DNA from: Lanius collurio
Taxonomy: Eukaryota; Chordata; Aves; Passeriformes; Laniidae
DNA length: 64,000 nucleotides
Assembly (NCBI GenBank): GCA_020086605.1
Contig: JACBWW010000021.1
Span: 7,013,679-7,077,678, forward strand
Reading direction: 5' to 3'
In this document: positions 1 to 12,200 of the stretch, piece by piece
How positions within the stretch are numbered: position 1 is the first letter of the stretch
Layout of the letters: each line of letters starts with the position of its first letter
Position numbers and translations under genes: made by a program
Notes under the pieces: generated by a model
Told to the model about the DNA's origin: nothing
Seen by the model: the letters and a program-made list of their open reading frames with translations, nothing else
The model's database searches: none

Positions 1-704
1 GCAACAGCAGTGAGCCTCCAAAAGGTAAACACTGAATAAATGCCACTGAAAATGCCACTTATTGGAGACAGAGGTACAAATGTGGCACTTTATGATGATG
101 TCTGGCTTTAGAGGGATGTGCTGCTCAAGAAGGAAGCCTTTTCCTGAGGTGCCTCCAGGAGAACACTCCCCTGTTCTCCATGCAGGGATGTGCTTCTGGC
201 AGATGTGGAAGCCACAAAGGCTCCAAGCTCCGTGTCCCAGGCAGTTCCCATTTCCCAGCTCCGGTGCCCTACAAACGCTGTGTTAAAGGGGCTGTCACTG
301 CTGATTGATGGCCCGAGCAGGCAGGAATTTGATTTTTCTCTCTCTCTGTGCACGTGCCTCGCCCTCCCAGTTTTGACAGCAGGAACCAGAACTATTTATT
401 AGGCAGAAGGACACAGGTGATAGTCATTAAACACATCACTGAGGGCCACGTGCCTTTCAATGGCATTAAAAATTACCACGTGCATCTTAAAGAGGCAAAA
501 ATATTATGAGATTCTGGGCATTAAAAAAATAAAAACCAACCAGAAATTATAGATACATATAAGCCCATTCTATTTCGCCAATAGAATAAAATTTATGTTT
601 TGAACACAATATTCAATCAGTAATAATTTTTATGGTTCATATTTGAACAATATGTTCACCTTGCATTCCACAAATGAGATCTAAATAACAGGTAGAAGAC
701 AGAG

Positions 705-790
705 ATATAAATATATAGATATATAAATACATGTAGATATTTATAAATACATGTAGATATATATATATTAAAATATAGATAGATATATAG
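705..790. repeat. AT-rich microsatellite with a 20-base tandem
   Basis: ATAT/ATAGAT repeats; tataaatacatgtagatat occurs twice in tandem at 722-740 and 742-760. Confidence 0.9.
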
Positions 791-1747
791 GTGTATGCAC
801 ACACATTTTTATAGATATATCACATACAGATGTTTCTTTTCAATATAAACCCCCCCTCTGGCTCTTCCTACATAAACAGCAATAATAAACCTACTAAAAA
901 ATAGAAAAAATACCAATTTTTTACCCCCTTTAAGATATTTTTATTATGAAATAAATAAAGTACAGCCCAGGTAACACAGGATGGCACACGGAAATTGACT
1001 CCTGACAGGATTTTTATGGAAGACGAGCTTTTGGGAGCTGACTGGAAGCAGGAGCTGAGGTTTCCTCAGAAGTTAGAGAGGCAGAAAGGGAAAAGGATTC
1101 AAAGGACTTGCAAAGAAATCTCTTAAAAGGGAAGAACTTGAAATTAGAGGCAGAAAAGCTGCACGTTGCTGATGGGGCTTTCAAGTGTTGAATGTGGAGA
1201 GCCACGGCCAAAAGGGCACAGGAGAAAAGTCCTTGTGCTAACAAAATTTGGGATGTTCATTAGAGAGGCAGGACAAGAAGGCAGGGAAGCAAAAAAAAAA
1301 AAGAGCAGGAAAGCACATTTTGTTCGCTATTTCAGAGGAGCTGCAGAACTCAGGGGTGGGTTTGGGGAGGGAGAAGGGGTTTAAAAGCTCTAACCTAGAA
1401 AAAGAGGTGTTTTAAGAAGGTGATTTGGGAAGACGAAAAACACCTGAGCTCTGGAGCAATTTGGAGAGAGTGGGAAGGAGAAACACCCAGCAGAAACCCA
1501 GAGCTGAGCCAGTGATGAAAATGTGGAGGTGATAAGGGGGGATTGAATCTGGAGCAGCACAGGGACAATTCCAAGTCTGTCCAGCCAGAGATTATCCTTG
1601 GATGCAAAGCAAAGAGGAAAAGGAGAGAGCAGCAGGATTAGGAATTGGTATGGCTGGTTCTTCAGGAATGAACCAAAAGGAGAATCTAGGAGAGGGTTAA
1701 ATCTCAAAATGTCCTTTAAACCCTAAGGTGTGTCAGGTACTGACTTA

Positions 1748-2031
1748 AGACAAGGGATGGAGGGACAGGACACAGGGAATGGCCTCCCACTGCCAGAGGG
1801 CAGGGATAGATGGGATATTGGGAAGGAATTGTTCCCTGGGAGAGTGGGGAGGCCCTGGCACAGGTGCCCAGAGAAGCTGTGGCTGCCCCTGGATCCTTGG
1901 AAGTGTCCAAGGCCAGGTTGGACATTGGGGCTTGGAACACCCTGGGATAGTGAAAGGTGTCCCTGCCCATGGCAGGGGTGGGATGGGATTTAAGGTCTCT
2001 TCCAACCCAAACCATTCCAGGATTCCATGAT
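1748..2031 (+). mobile_element. CR1 retrotransposon 3' end
   Basis: Begins at caagggatggagggacagga, passes gagaagctgtggctgcccct and ends aacccaaaccattccaggat. Sense orientation, 5'-truncated, typical of avian CR1. In MAP2K5 intron 4. Confidence 0.93.
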
Positions 2032-3201
2032 CTGTGCCTGGCAAGAAGCAGGAGACCCATCCCTCTCCAAGCTGTCCCTGCTCGCAGCAGGACACAGCTC
2101 CTGGCTGGTGGCTCTGCAGCACCACAGCCCAAACATCTGGGAGTCCCCTCTCAATCAGACCCTGCCAGCCTGAGCCAGAAAAACACAATTTTCCATGTTC
2201 CCCTTGAATTCCTGTCTCTTTTCCATAGGAGCACATGGAACTACCAGGAAACCCAGCCTCCTTTGGAGACCTTATTAACACGTGTTTGAGGAGACTGTTG
2301 GTTAATTGCCCAATTCAAACTTCAGAGAGTTGTAAGTAATGGAAGTGCAGAATGTTTAATTGGGAGCCTCATAGTATGATTATTTGTATAATATCAGTTA
2401 AGTGAGAAGAGTTTAATTTTTAATTATTTCAATTAATTTATTGCTGGGAGATTTACTTGGAGAATTTCAACCTTCTCTGTTTCATCAATTAAGAGTCAGA
2501 GATTCAGAGCCTGGCTACTGAGATCTGAATGAATTATGTAATGCATGAGGCTTGTTTTTTTTAACCATTATTTGAGTTCAGAGAGAGCACTGCATTCCCA
2601 AAAACCCAACGAGCTGCCTACGGATTTTTTCCAGGTTGGAGATGACCTATTTTTCAATTGCCTCAGTCCACAGAATTGATTACATCTCTCCCTGTTCAGG
2701 AGAACTATTAAAGTGCTTGTGAATATTTGGATACCACTGCTAAGTGCCCAAATCTCAGCTCAAAATGTGTCCTGGCTGGAGCTCCTGTGACAGACACATC
2801 CCCCCCTCCCACAATGGTGACAGAGCCATTCCCCAGTCTGTCAGGCTGATTAATGATATTAAAAGAGCCTTAAAAAGCCCAATTTTCATAAATATCCAAG
2901 ATTTCAGTTATTCATCTGCTTTGCTTGAAGTACAGGCAGAGCCATCACCAATGAGTATTTTAAATGTACTTAAATATGTACTCTGCAAACTGAATCTCGT
3001 TAGTCTAATTTACTCCAGGAAATTAGCTATTTTATATGCAATAAATGTACTTCTCTCCACACTCCCCACCATAATGAATTCTTCTCTCCAAATTAGGAGG
3101 TAAACATCATGCTCTGTGCATTTAAACCTCCCCAAAACATGCCAGGGAACTGTGTCAGCACCAGTTCTCGGGGCTGTTGATTAGGATTTGCTCAGCGTTA
3201 C

Positions 3202-3271
3202 CTCGTGGGTAGATCTGCAGAGGCTCTATCAATTGTCCATTCACTTGCTGCTCCATCACAGTGGAGTAATA
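3202..3271 (-). CDS. MAP2K5: MAP2K5 coding exon 4
   Basis: A 70-bp exon between TTTCTTTGCAG and a GTAACG donor. It encodes YYSTVMEQQVNGQLIEPLQI then YPR plus one base, closing the PB1 domain. Mammals have Phe where this sequence has Tyr before PR. The next exon, rich in Ser and Lys in known MEK5, was not found in bases 1-3201 and should lie outside the window. CR1 copies in direct orientation lie on both sides of this exon. Confidence 0.95.
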
Positions 3272-6200
3272 CTGCAAAGAAACCCAAGGAAGAGATGACT
3301 CAGTGATCCAGGAGCAGTAAAAGCACTCATGGATTGGTTAATTCAATGTACTTTCATTTTCTTTTTAATTGCCACGGTGCCTATCAGCCTTCAGATGGCT
3401 CCTTTCCATCTGCAATGTTCCCACAACAAGAGGAACTTGAACAAGGAACTGTGGTGCCACAGGGATCTGTTCCTGGCTCAGCAGGGAAGGCTGGGAATGC
3501 TTCTGCACGTGAGGAGATGAAACATTTACACAGCAAATGCAGCAGCTGCCACAGCTGGAGGAGCCAGGAGAACCAAACATGGACACTAAGACATGGTGCA
3601 AATATATCCCAAAACTGTGCAGTTAGGAAAACTCCAAGGGAATCTGAACTATGGGCAGTGATGAAGCAGTCAGGCCAGAGGGATCCCAAAGCAGTGCTCC
3701 CACACAGTCACTGCAACATCCCGAGGCACCAAACTCCACAGGAGCTGCTGCAGTGATCCAGGGGGATGTTTATTGGTTAAAAAAAGGGTAAGAATGGGCA
3801 AAAAGGGATGGGAAAGGGAGCTGAGAACATCAGAATCCAAAAAGACACCTGGACCATGGCACTGGGCTGGAGCCAGGCTGGGAGAGCTGGGAATGTTCAC
3901 CTGGAGAAGGAAAGGATCCAGGGAGAGCTCAGAGCCCCTTCCAGGGCCTAAAGGGGCTCCGGGAGAGCTGGAGAGGGACTGGGGACAAGGGATGGAGGGA
4001 CAGGACACAGGGAATGGCTTCCCACTGCCAGAGGGGAGGGATGGATGGGATATTGGGAAGGAATTGTTCCCTGGGAGGGGCTGGGCTGGAATTCCCAGAG
4101 CAGCTGTGGCTGCCCCTGGATCCCTGGAAGGGTCCAAGGCCAGGCTGGACATTGGGGCTTGGAGTACTCTGGGATAGGGAAAGGTGTCCCTGCCCATGGG
4201 ATGGAACAGGATCAGCTTTTAACTTTTTAATTCCCATTTTACCCGTGGCATTCCATGACCTGCAGACATCTCTACACACAACAGGAACATTTCTGACACA
4301 CTCTCAGAATAATAAACTAAAATAAACACACATGAGAGTGTTTCCTGCCCCCCAAAAAATATAATAGAGGGGGAGAGCGAGAAGGAGAAAAAACCATAGC
4401 CCTGTCCATTACTCACCAGTGATGACAAGTAAATGAAATATCAATCATGTAAGCTGTCAACCTTTTGGGACAGCAATAACTGTTAACAAGTAGTCTGGAA
4501 AAATTGTCTGAAAATGACTTGTCCTCCACACACGAGTGTTCGAGGTTTCCATGGAAAATTAAGATGCCAGTGGCTATTTGGAACATTGTTCAGGTATTCT
4601 TTTTAATGGAAAATTTGCCAGTTATTGATCCAGAGCGTGTAGCCCTTGCTTTCAGAGAGCTGCAAGCAACTTTCCAATCAGTGGCTGTCAAAAAAATTAC
4701 TGCCTTTTTATACAGATACAAGACAACAGCCCCAGTGCTGCTCCGTGGCTGTCCTTAATTAACTGCAGTGCCCAAGTCAAAGAATCCTATTCACCAGCCC
4801 CCAAAATTTGCCTAATTCAAAGCACTTCTGCATAACCTAAAAGAATTCCAGGCCTGGAATAATTTAATGTCAAGTTCAGAAAGCAAAGACCCTAAAGATA
4901 AGGTTGGGCATGATTCAAAATATCTTCTCAGTTATAATCTCAGGGAATTTTTTTTTTTCCTCCTTACACTGAAAAAAATTCTTTATTTACATTTAAGAGA
5001 ACACCTGCACCAAGTCGAAATTCCTAGAAATACTTTCCCGGCTGGCCAATCCTCCAAATATTTGTTGCAGGCCTCAAAATGAGTATTTTTCTTCCTCACT
5101 ATATACCCCAACATTATTAAATTCATGCATTTTCTAGGTTCAGAACATTTGTTTCCTTGCAAACACACCCCAAAAGGAAGCCTATAGGATGGGAGGAAGT
5201 TAAACCATCAGTGCAACACTCAAATAAAAAACTAGTTTAAAACTGAAGAGGAAAATTTTCAGAGAAGAAAAGCTGCTGAAGCAGAAAGAAGTCATTTACA
5301 GCCATCCCATAATTTTGAGGGGAAAGCAGAGAGTTGAGCAATCATAACTCTAATGTACTGAAACTTTAACAGTGAGCTTGGAAGCATAGCAAAAAAATGA
5401 CCTTACCAAGGCATGATTAATCTGGAGATGGTGCCAGGAAAATTCAAGTTTTCCACTTTAACAGCAAAAATGGCTGAGATTTTACAAGGAAAACAGAAAA
5501 ATACGACAAATTCTGGTGGGGAAGCATCACCAGGGATCTGCTGTGTGCAGCCCTGGGTCCAGCAGCAGAAGGAGGTGGAGATGCTGGACACAAAAGGGGA
5601 TGGAAAAGGAGCTGAGAAGATCAAAATCCAAAAAGACACCTGGACCATGGAGATGCTCCCAGGGCTCTGGAGCCAGGCTGGGAGAGCTGGGAGCGTGAAG
5701 AGAAGGATCCAGGGAGAGCTCAGAACCCCTTCTAGGGCCTAAAGGGGCTCCAGGAGAGCTGGAGAGGGACTGGGGACAAGGGATGGAGGGACAGGACACA
5801 GGGAATGGCTTCCCAGTGCCAGAGGGGAGGGATGGATGGGATACTGGGAAGGAATTGTTCCCTGGGAGCGGGGGGAAGCGGCTGAGATGGAATTTCCAGA
5901 GAAGCTGTGGCTGCCCCTAGAAGTGTCCAAGGCCAGGCTGGATGGGGCTTGGAGCATCCTGGGACAGTGGAAGATGTCCCTGCCCATGGCAGCAGTGGCA
6001 CTGGATGGGCTTTAAGGTCCCTTCCAACTCAAATCATTCAGGGGTCCTCTGCAGTCCCCCCAAAACCTCCTCTGGGTAGACCCAAACAGGGCTTGGCTCT
6101 GACAGGTCCCAAATTAATTTATAGGGACCTGGAGTCTTTCTGGCTCAGAGAAAAACCCCCATTTTTTACCCTCTTGCTTATCAATTTCATTTGAAAAGAG

Positions 6201-9200
6201 AAGTTAAATGATATTTCTTTCACTTTCACTGAGCTATGTTCAAATGATTCAGTTCCCACAAGGAACTGCATCCTTTCCTTCTGCAGGAGATTTATATTTA
6301 TAGGGATCCAGACAGATTTTACACACACCTAATACCTACATAAAGGCACACGCAGACACATCTATCTCCCCCTGAAAAACAGAAAATACATCTTTAAATC
6401 CTCTATGAATATTAAGCCTGCAGCTACAATGAAACTCCTCTGTTAAGAGGGGTGAAACAGTCTCCAGATGAAAGTAGATTTTGAAAAATTTTTAGAGCCC
6501 AGGGGTTCATTTTTAATGAGCCGTTACTTTAAGTACTGCATAAAAAATACAAGAAATTGATAGTCCATTTAGCCTGCACTATACCTAATGCAAAAGTCAT
6601 TAAGATGCATTATTCTTAATGTTTATGATATGATCAGTAAGTGTACAAGTCTTTTTTCTTTCTTAAAGTCAAGCATGTCCATGGATCTCGTGTGAGGCAG
6701 CTTTGAAACACTTCCCTTTAATCCAGGAATACCCAAATTCGAATTAAACACAGGGGTATTGCCCAGTTAAACACTCTGAGACAGGCAAAAACACAACAAG
6801 AAAAGCTGACAAACATGGGGGAAAAGCAGGACTCGTTGCACTGTACTTACATAGGACAGCATGGCCTTCATCTCTTCATCACTTCTGACAGTGATCCGGT
6901 CCCCATCCTCATCCTCATCTGCCAAAGGAAGGCACCAGGTGAGTAAAGCAAGGAGGAGAGTTACAATTTTATAGGCAAGGTTTCCATCTGGACTTTTAGC
7001 AGCAAATAAAAGTGAAGAATCTAAAAGCCAACTGTACAAGTACTCTGAAATAATGATGTCAATTGGTTCCAAATATTAACAAGAACTGTGACTGTGTCTG
7101 AAAAGGGGCACAGACAAAGTGCTCGGAACTTGGCTCTCAGCACTTCTTTTCTTGCCAGAACTTCTCCAGAAGCTGAGCACCTTTCCCATGCTGGCATTCC
7201 CCACTGACCCCAGTGAGCTGTTCCGCTGACAAATGGAAGAGTCGAGCTCCCAAAAGCATTTCAATTTTCCCATATTCAGTTGAACTTGGGCTGTTTCATT
7301 GGAATTCATTGTAACTTCCACTGTAGATTTTTTTTAATTTCTAGTAAGTCACAGAGTCCCAGAATGGTTTGGGGTGGAAGAGACCTTAAAAATCATCTTC
7401 TTCCAAACCCTCTGGAAGGCAGGGACACCTTCCACTATCCCAGAGTGCTCCAAACCCCAGTGTCCAACCTGACTTTGAACACTTCCAGAGATTCAGGGGC
7501 AGCCACAGCTTCTCTGGGAATTCCAGCCCAGCCCCTCACACCCTCACAGGGAGGAATTTCTTCCCAATACCCCATCTAACCCCACCCTCTACCAGTTTGA
7601 AGCCATTCCCCCGTGTCCCATCATTATAAAAGTTCTATTGTATCCCCGGATGAAAACTTCCTCCTGCTCCCAGTTATGCACAAGACTTTGGGAGGAAATC
7701 CAAGCCAAGAAGTTCAAATTGTGTGACAAAGGCAGTTTGTTCATTCTGTCACTGAATAGGTAATAATGACCAAAAAAACCCAAAACAACAAAGCAATGCA
7801 GAAGAGTAAAACATAAAAACCTCAGAACTGGACTTTAAAAACATCCTGGAAGAGAGCTCCTAGAAATATGAGAGTTGGGAGAGGAACTGGAGAGCACAGA
7901 TTTGTCCTAAAAGAGCTTTGGGTCATGGAAATTTAACTGGTGCACTGCCAGGATGTTAAAAGTCCTGTGGGGTGAGCAGCCCCCACCAAGGCAGGAATAA
8001 GGAAAGGATTAGGAAGAGTCAGTGAGTGGAAACTGAAATGTTTCCCTGGAAATGTCTGAGGCAGGAAAGAGGAGGAGCTGTGGAAGTGGGACCTGGCCAC
8101 AGCCCAAGGGCCAGTGAGGAACTGAGGAGGAAGGGCTGGAGAAGCAGCTGCTGGAACAGGGAACACAAGGAGCCCCACACATCCACAAGAACGATCAGAG
8201 GGAATGCACAAGAGGAATGAATATATGGATTAAAGGTCTGGGAGAAGGAACAGACTGAGCTGGGACCACAAAAAGAAAAGAAAAGAAAGGAAAACAAAAA
8301 GGAAAACTCTGGCAAAATGTTTAGAAAAATCCCACATTATCCCTTTGAAATAACTGAGAAATTAAGTCAGTTTTGCAGAATTCCTGACGGTGATACAAAC
8401 AGAAGAAATTAAAAATATGTGGATGAAAAGGCAGGGAAAAAAAAAAAAAAAAGCTGAATATAAACTAATCAGGCAAAGAGTAAACCCAGAAGAAAATCTG
8501 TCCTGAACCTGAGCAGAGCTCCTTTGCCACCCCACCATGGGATCCCAAAAGTAGCTGGATACAAAAACAGATTTAGAATGATTTCCAGGCTTCTCTCCTT
8601 GTGTAGAGCACAGCAATCCGATTTTCCAGCACATTAGGGAAGCAAGAGTAGAACCAAAAAAATCCCCGTCCTGGCTGGATTTTGTTAATGCCACTTAAAA
8701 TGGAGGAAGAAATCCTCACAAGATACCAGAGTGCAGCAGATGGCAAACAAATATTATGCAGCAATCTTCCCCAAAATCTGCAGCGTGTCAGAAATGTGGA
8801 AAATGGCAGAGTTTGGATAAAAGGATCGTGAGGGGCCATATGTTGTCAGTGGGGTTATTTGTAGGGATGTGGAGAGCAGTGGGAAATCCAGATCCAGGTC
8901 CAACAGCCGGAGCAGAGCAGCCCCAGGTGGGACTGCCGGGGGTGACAATATCAGAATAAAGAGCTCAGAAGCCTGGGATGCTGACAATTATCCCCACCTG
9001 AAGCAGCCATGGAGCAGGTGAGAACAAAACTTAAGGCAGCACAATCCAGGCGTTCAACAGGGAAAAAAAATCCCCGGAAAAAACCCAGCATCAATATCCA
9101 TAACATATTTTAGATGCCAGTTAAATGGCAGGGGAAATGGGCTTGTGCAGATGTAAATGACAGACTAGAGACACGGAGGGAAGGCACAGAAGCAGATGTT

Positions 9201-12200
9201 GGAAGGCACAACGAAATCAGAATTTCCAGGAAACTTCTGCACATGGCACCATTACTATGGGCTACTGCCCTGATGGCAGCGGCTGCTGCTGGAGCATGAA
9301 GTTCAAACAAAGCTAATGTGGGATGTGGGAGGGATGTAAAACAAATATGAACAAATCATTAAAAAAAATAATAAATATATATATATATAAATGGCAAGGT
9401 CTGGAGCCTGGTTTTGCTCAGGTCTTGTGTTAAAAAGCAGAGCAGGAAAACCGTCAAGGCTACAGAAACAAAACTTCTCTGTTCTTGTGGCATTTTAGGA
9501 GAGGAAAACACAAACATCCTAAAAAAAGATAAGAGCATTAAATAGCACTTGAAGGACCATAAATCAATATTTCCTTTGATTATCTACAGACAGAATGAGC
9601 CAAAAAGCTCTGAAAAAGGGAGAAATGCTGATAAAAATGCAAGGCCCCATCTCAAGCACACTCTGTCACCCTCAGCATCCTCTCCTCACTGAGATCACAC
9701 CTGCAACCCTCCCCAGCTCCTTCCTGACACCTCATCTCCAGCAAAGGAAAACACAGGAAAAAAATACAATAAAAAATTAAAAGGGAACAGCAGGAGCCTC
9801 CTCCACTTGGAAGAAAACTCCAGTTCAGTATTTTAGCCCCGGGGACACTCCCCTTTGCAGCTGATTGCTCTCCTGATAGGGCAATCCCCCAGGAATCCCT
9901 TAAAAAATAAAAATAAACAGGGTTTAAAGAATAGATATTAGTCTAAATACTTGCTGAGAGGATTGGAGGATTGAAATTTTAAGCTCAGACCTACAGGTAG
10001 TTTATACTTTTCATTTAATTTGAGCAATAAAATTGCACCAAGGAGTAAGAGCATGGTAAGGTCACGCTGGTAATTAAAGCTACTTTGTGGAAATATTCCA
10101 GATGTGATTAAATAATAAAATATTGCTTGGTTTAGTGGCATTATTAAAGTTGCGTTAATGCATAAATATTTAACTATCCCATACAATTAATATTCTTTAT
10201 TTTAAAATAGTAAATATTATAATAACATAATAAAAATAATACCACAAATATTCTTTATTTTTTAAAATGACAGCCCTGCAATGTGACAAAGGAGAGGGTT
10301 GATAAAAGTCACACTTACACTCAAATGCTGTGGTCGTTGCATCTGGCAAAACTTGCCCAATGACATCCTAAAAATGTAAGGAAAAATTAGTTCAATATCA
10401 AATGGGAAAAGCCTGATTTGCCGTAAATCACTTTAATCCCTCCCCGCTGCCCCAAAATGACAAACTTTTTAGGGCACAACACAAATCTGCACCAATCCTG
10501 CTACTCTTCTCCTCCCCCTCCACGTGACCTCCAGGAAAACTCTTTTTCTTCCCAAATAATTCCATCATAATTGCAAACAACTCTGTGCTGTCTGGTCTTG
10601 CAGTTGAAAGAATTGATTTTTCCCTTGGGTTATAAAGAAAGGACACCTAACTGATCAAAGCCATAGAAAGAGCTCTATGAATTTTTTTTCACTTTAAAAA
10701 CCTGTTTTCTGCTTCAATCCTGTTTACATCACCCTGATTCCTCTTCTCCTGCTTCAAACAACTACCCTGGGCCCCCACAGCTCCATCTCCTGCCCTGCCT
10801 GAGGCTCAGGGACCACAGAGTACCCAGTTCCATCAGGAATTTAAACAGGAGCTGAAGGGAGACAAGGAATTTTCCTGCTCTCTCTCTGCTCGGAGAGCAG
10901 AAGGACCCAGCAGCTCCCGAGCCTCAGGATCCTCTCAGCTCTGCACAGGCCACAAAGTTTGGAGGGCTCTGTCAGCCTCACCTGGGCTTTGAACTTCTCC
11001 AAAACTCAGGAGGTGCATTCAAATGTTGGGGGAGAATTCACTGGAAACACCCAAAGGAGCAGAGACACAAAGTACGAGGCAACCCCACAACACATCAATA
11101 TTCCCAGTTCCACACCCCTGCTCCAAACCAGCCTTTTTTTGCTGATATCAGAGAAGAGCTTTTATCATTTTTGTCAGCTTTTATCAATTTTTCCAGCCAT
11201 TCCCTTGCCGCCAATCCATGAGGAGTCACATCAGGGCACGGCACAAATGCCCAGCGTGGCTCTGCCCCTTCCTGATCCCTCCTGTCTCACCCAGCACTGC
11301 CACTGCCACCGAGTGATTGGAAATTAATGAACTCCAGGATTTATTGCAGCACATCCACTGGGAGCCTCTCAGGGTGCTAAACACCCCCCCCCCCAAAGCT
11401 TTACTGATGTCCTGTCACTTCTGTTCTCTCCATTTTTCTCTTTCATCTAAAAAGCAGGAAATTAAAGATTCTGTGCCATATTACAGAGACACAATTAATA
11501 ATATGTGAAAGCAGCACAAGATTTCCACAGAGCCAACTGAAGCAAGTAATAATTATGAAACTTTCTCATGTTGTCTTTTCAGTTTAGATGCTAAAATAAA
11601 TCAGGAGATGTAATTCAAACCATTAATTGTACACAAGAAACGTGCAATATGGCTTAATTATGGAATTGCAAAACTGTAGAGGCAAAAATAGGAAAAAAAA
11701 CCCAACCAAACATTGCCACGTTAATAAAAATTCTTCCATTCTACAGGGTTTAACAGCCCTGTCAGCCCTCTGTCAAAACCCACTATTTCTAATAAGAAAT
11801 TAGTCTTGCCTAAACAGAAGACTGTACTAACTAATTATTTCCAAATCCATTCGGTTAAACACTGAAAATTCCTCCACAACCACACTTTAATTGTGTTAGA
11901 TTTAAGCCACTTGTAAATGTTCATATATGGGCACACAGCTGCTTCTATGAAATGGATTTAAAAATTGTTCTAGGCTGTTTAAAAACTGTATTTAATGGGT
12001 GCGGAAGCACAGCACTGACAGAGGCAGCTCTGATGGCCCCAAAAATCTGCCTGGAAAATTCCAAACTTCACAAAGGTCTGAGAGCCCTGAAATAGTGATA
12101 AAAAAATCTTATTTTCCTGCACCCCTTCGGGACAACTTTTTCTGTGTATTGAGGCTTCTTTAATGTGAATAATAACCACTAAGTGAATTAAACACCCCAA

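Larger units (their letters stand above)
1..3201 (-). other. MAP2K5: MAP2K5 intron 4 (partial)
   Basis: Intronic sequence up to the left edge. It contains an AT-rich microsatellite at 705-790 and one CR1 tail at 1748-2031. Otherwise AT-rich unique DNA in which I see no coding exon or RNA gene. Confidence 0.85.
3272..6850 (-). other. MAP2K5: MAP2K5 intron 3
   Basis: Intron bounded by exon 4 and exon 3. It contains two closely related CR1 copies in the same orientation (about 3850-4260 and 5590-6043). The remainder is AT-rich unique sequence with no coding signal. Confidence 0.9.
6919..10318 (-). other. MAP2K5: MAP2K5 intron 2
   Basis: Contains a reverse-oriented CR1 tail at 7346-7623, an A-rich AAAAG-type simple repeat near 8268-8305, a poly-A run near 8439-8453 and an (AT)n tract at 9361-9392. 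No coding signal seen. Confidence 0.9.

Noticed and set aside
1745..2281. Open frames of 138 and 178 codons on the minus strand over the CR1 copy at 1748-2031
   Set aside because: These are antisense readings of the CR1 3' end, which recur at many other CR1 copies in the window (for example 3670-4197).
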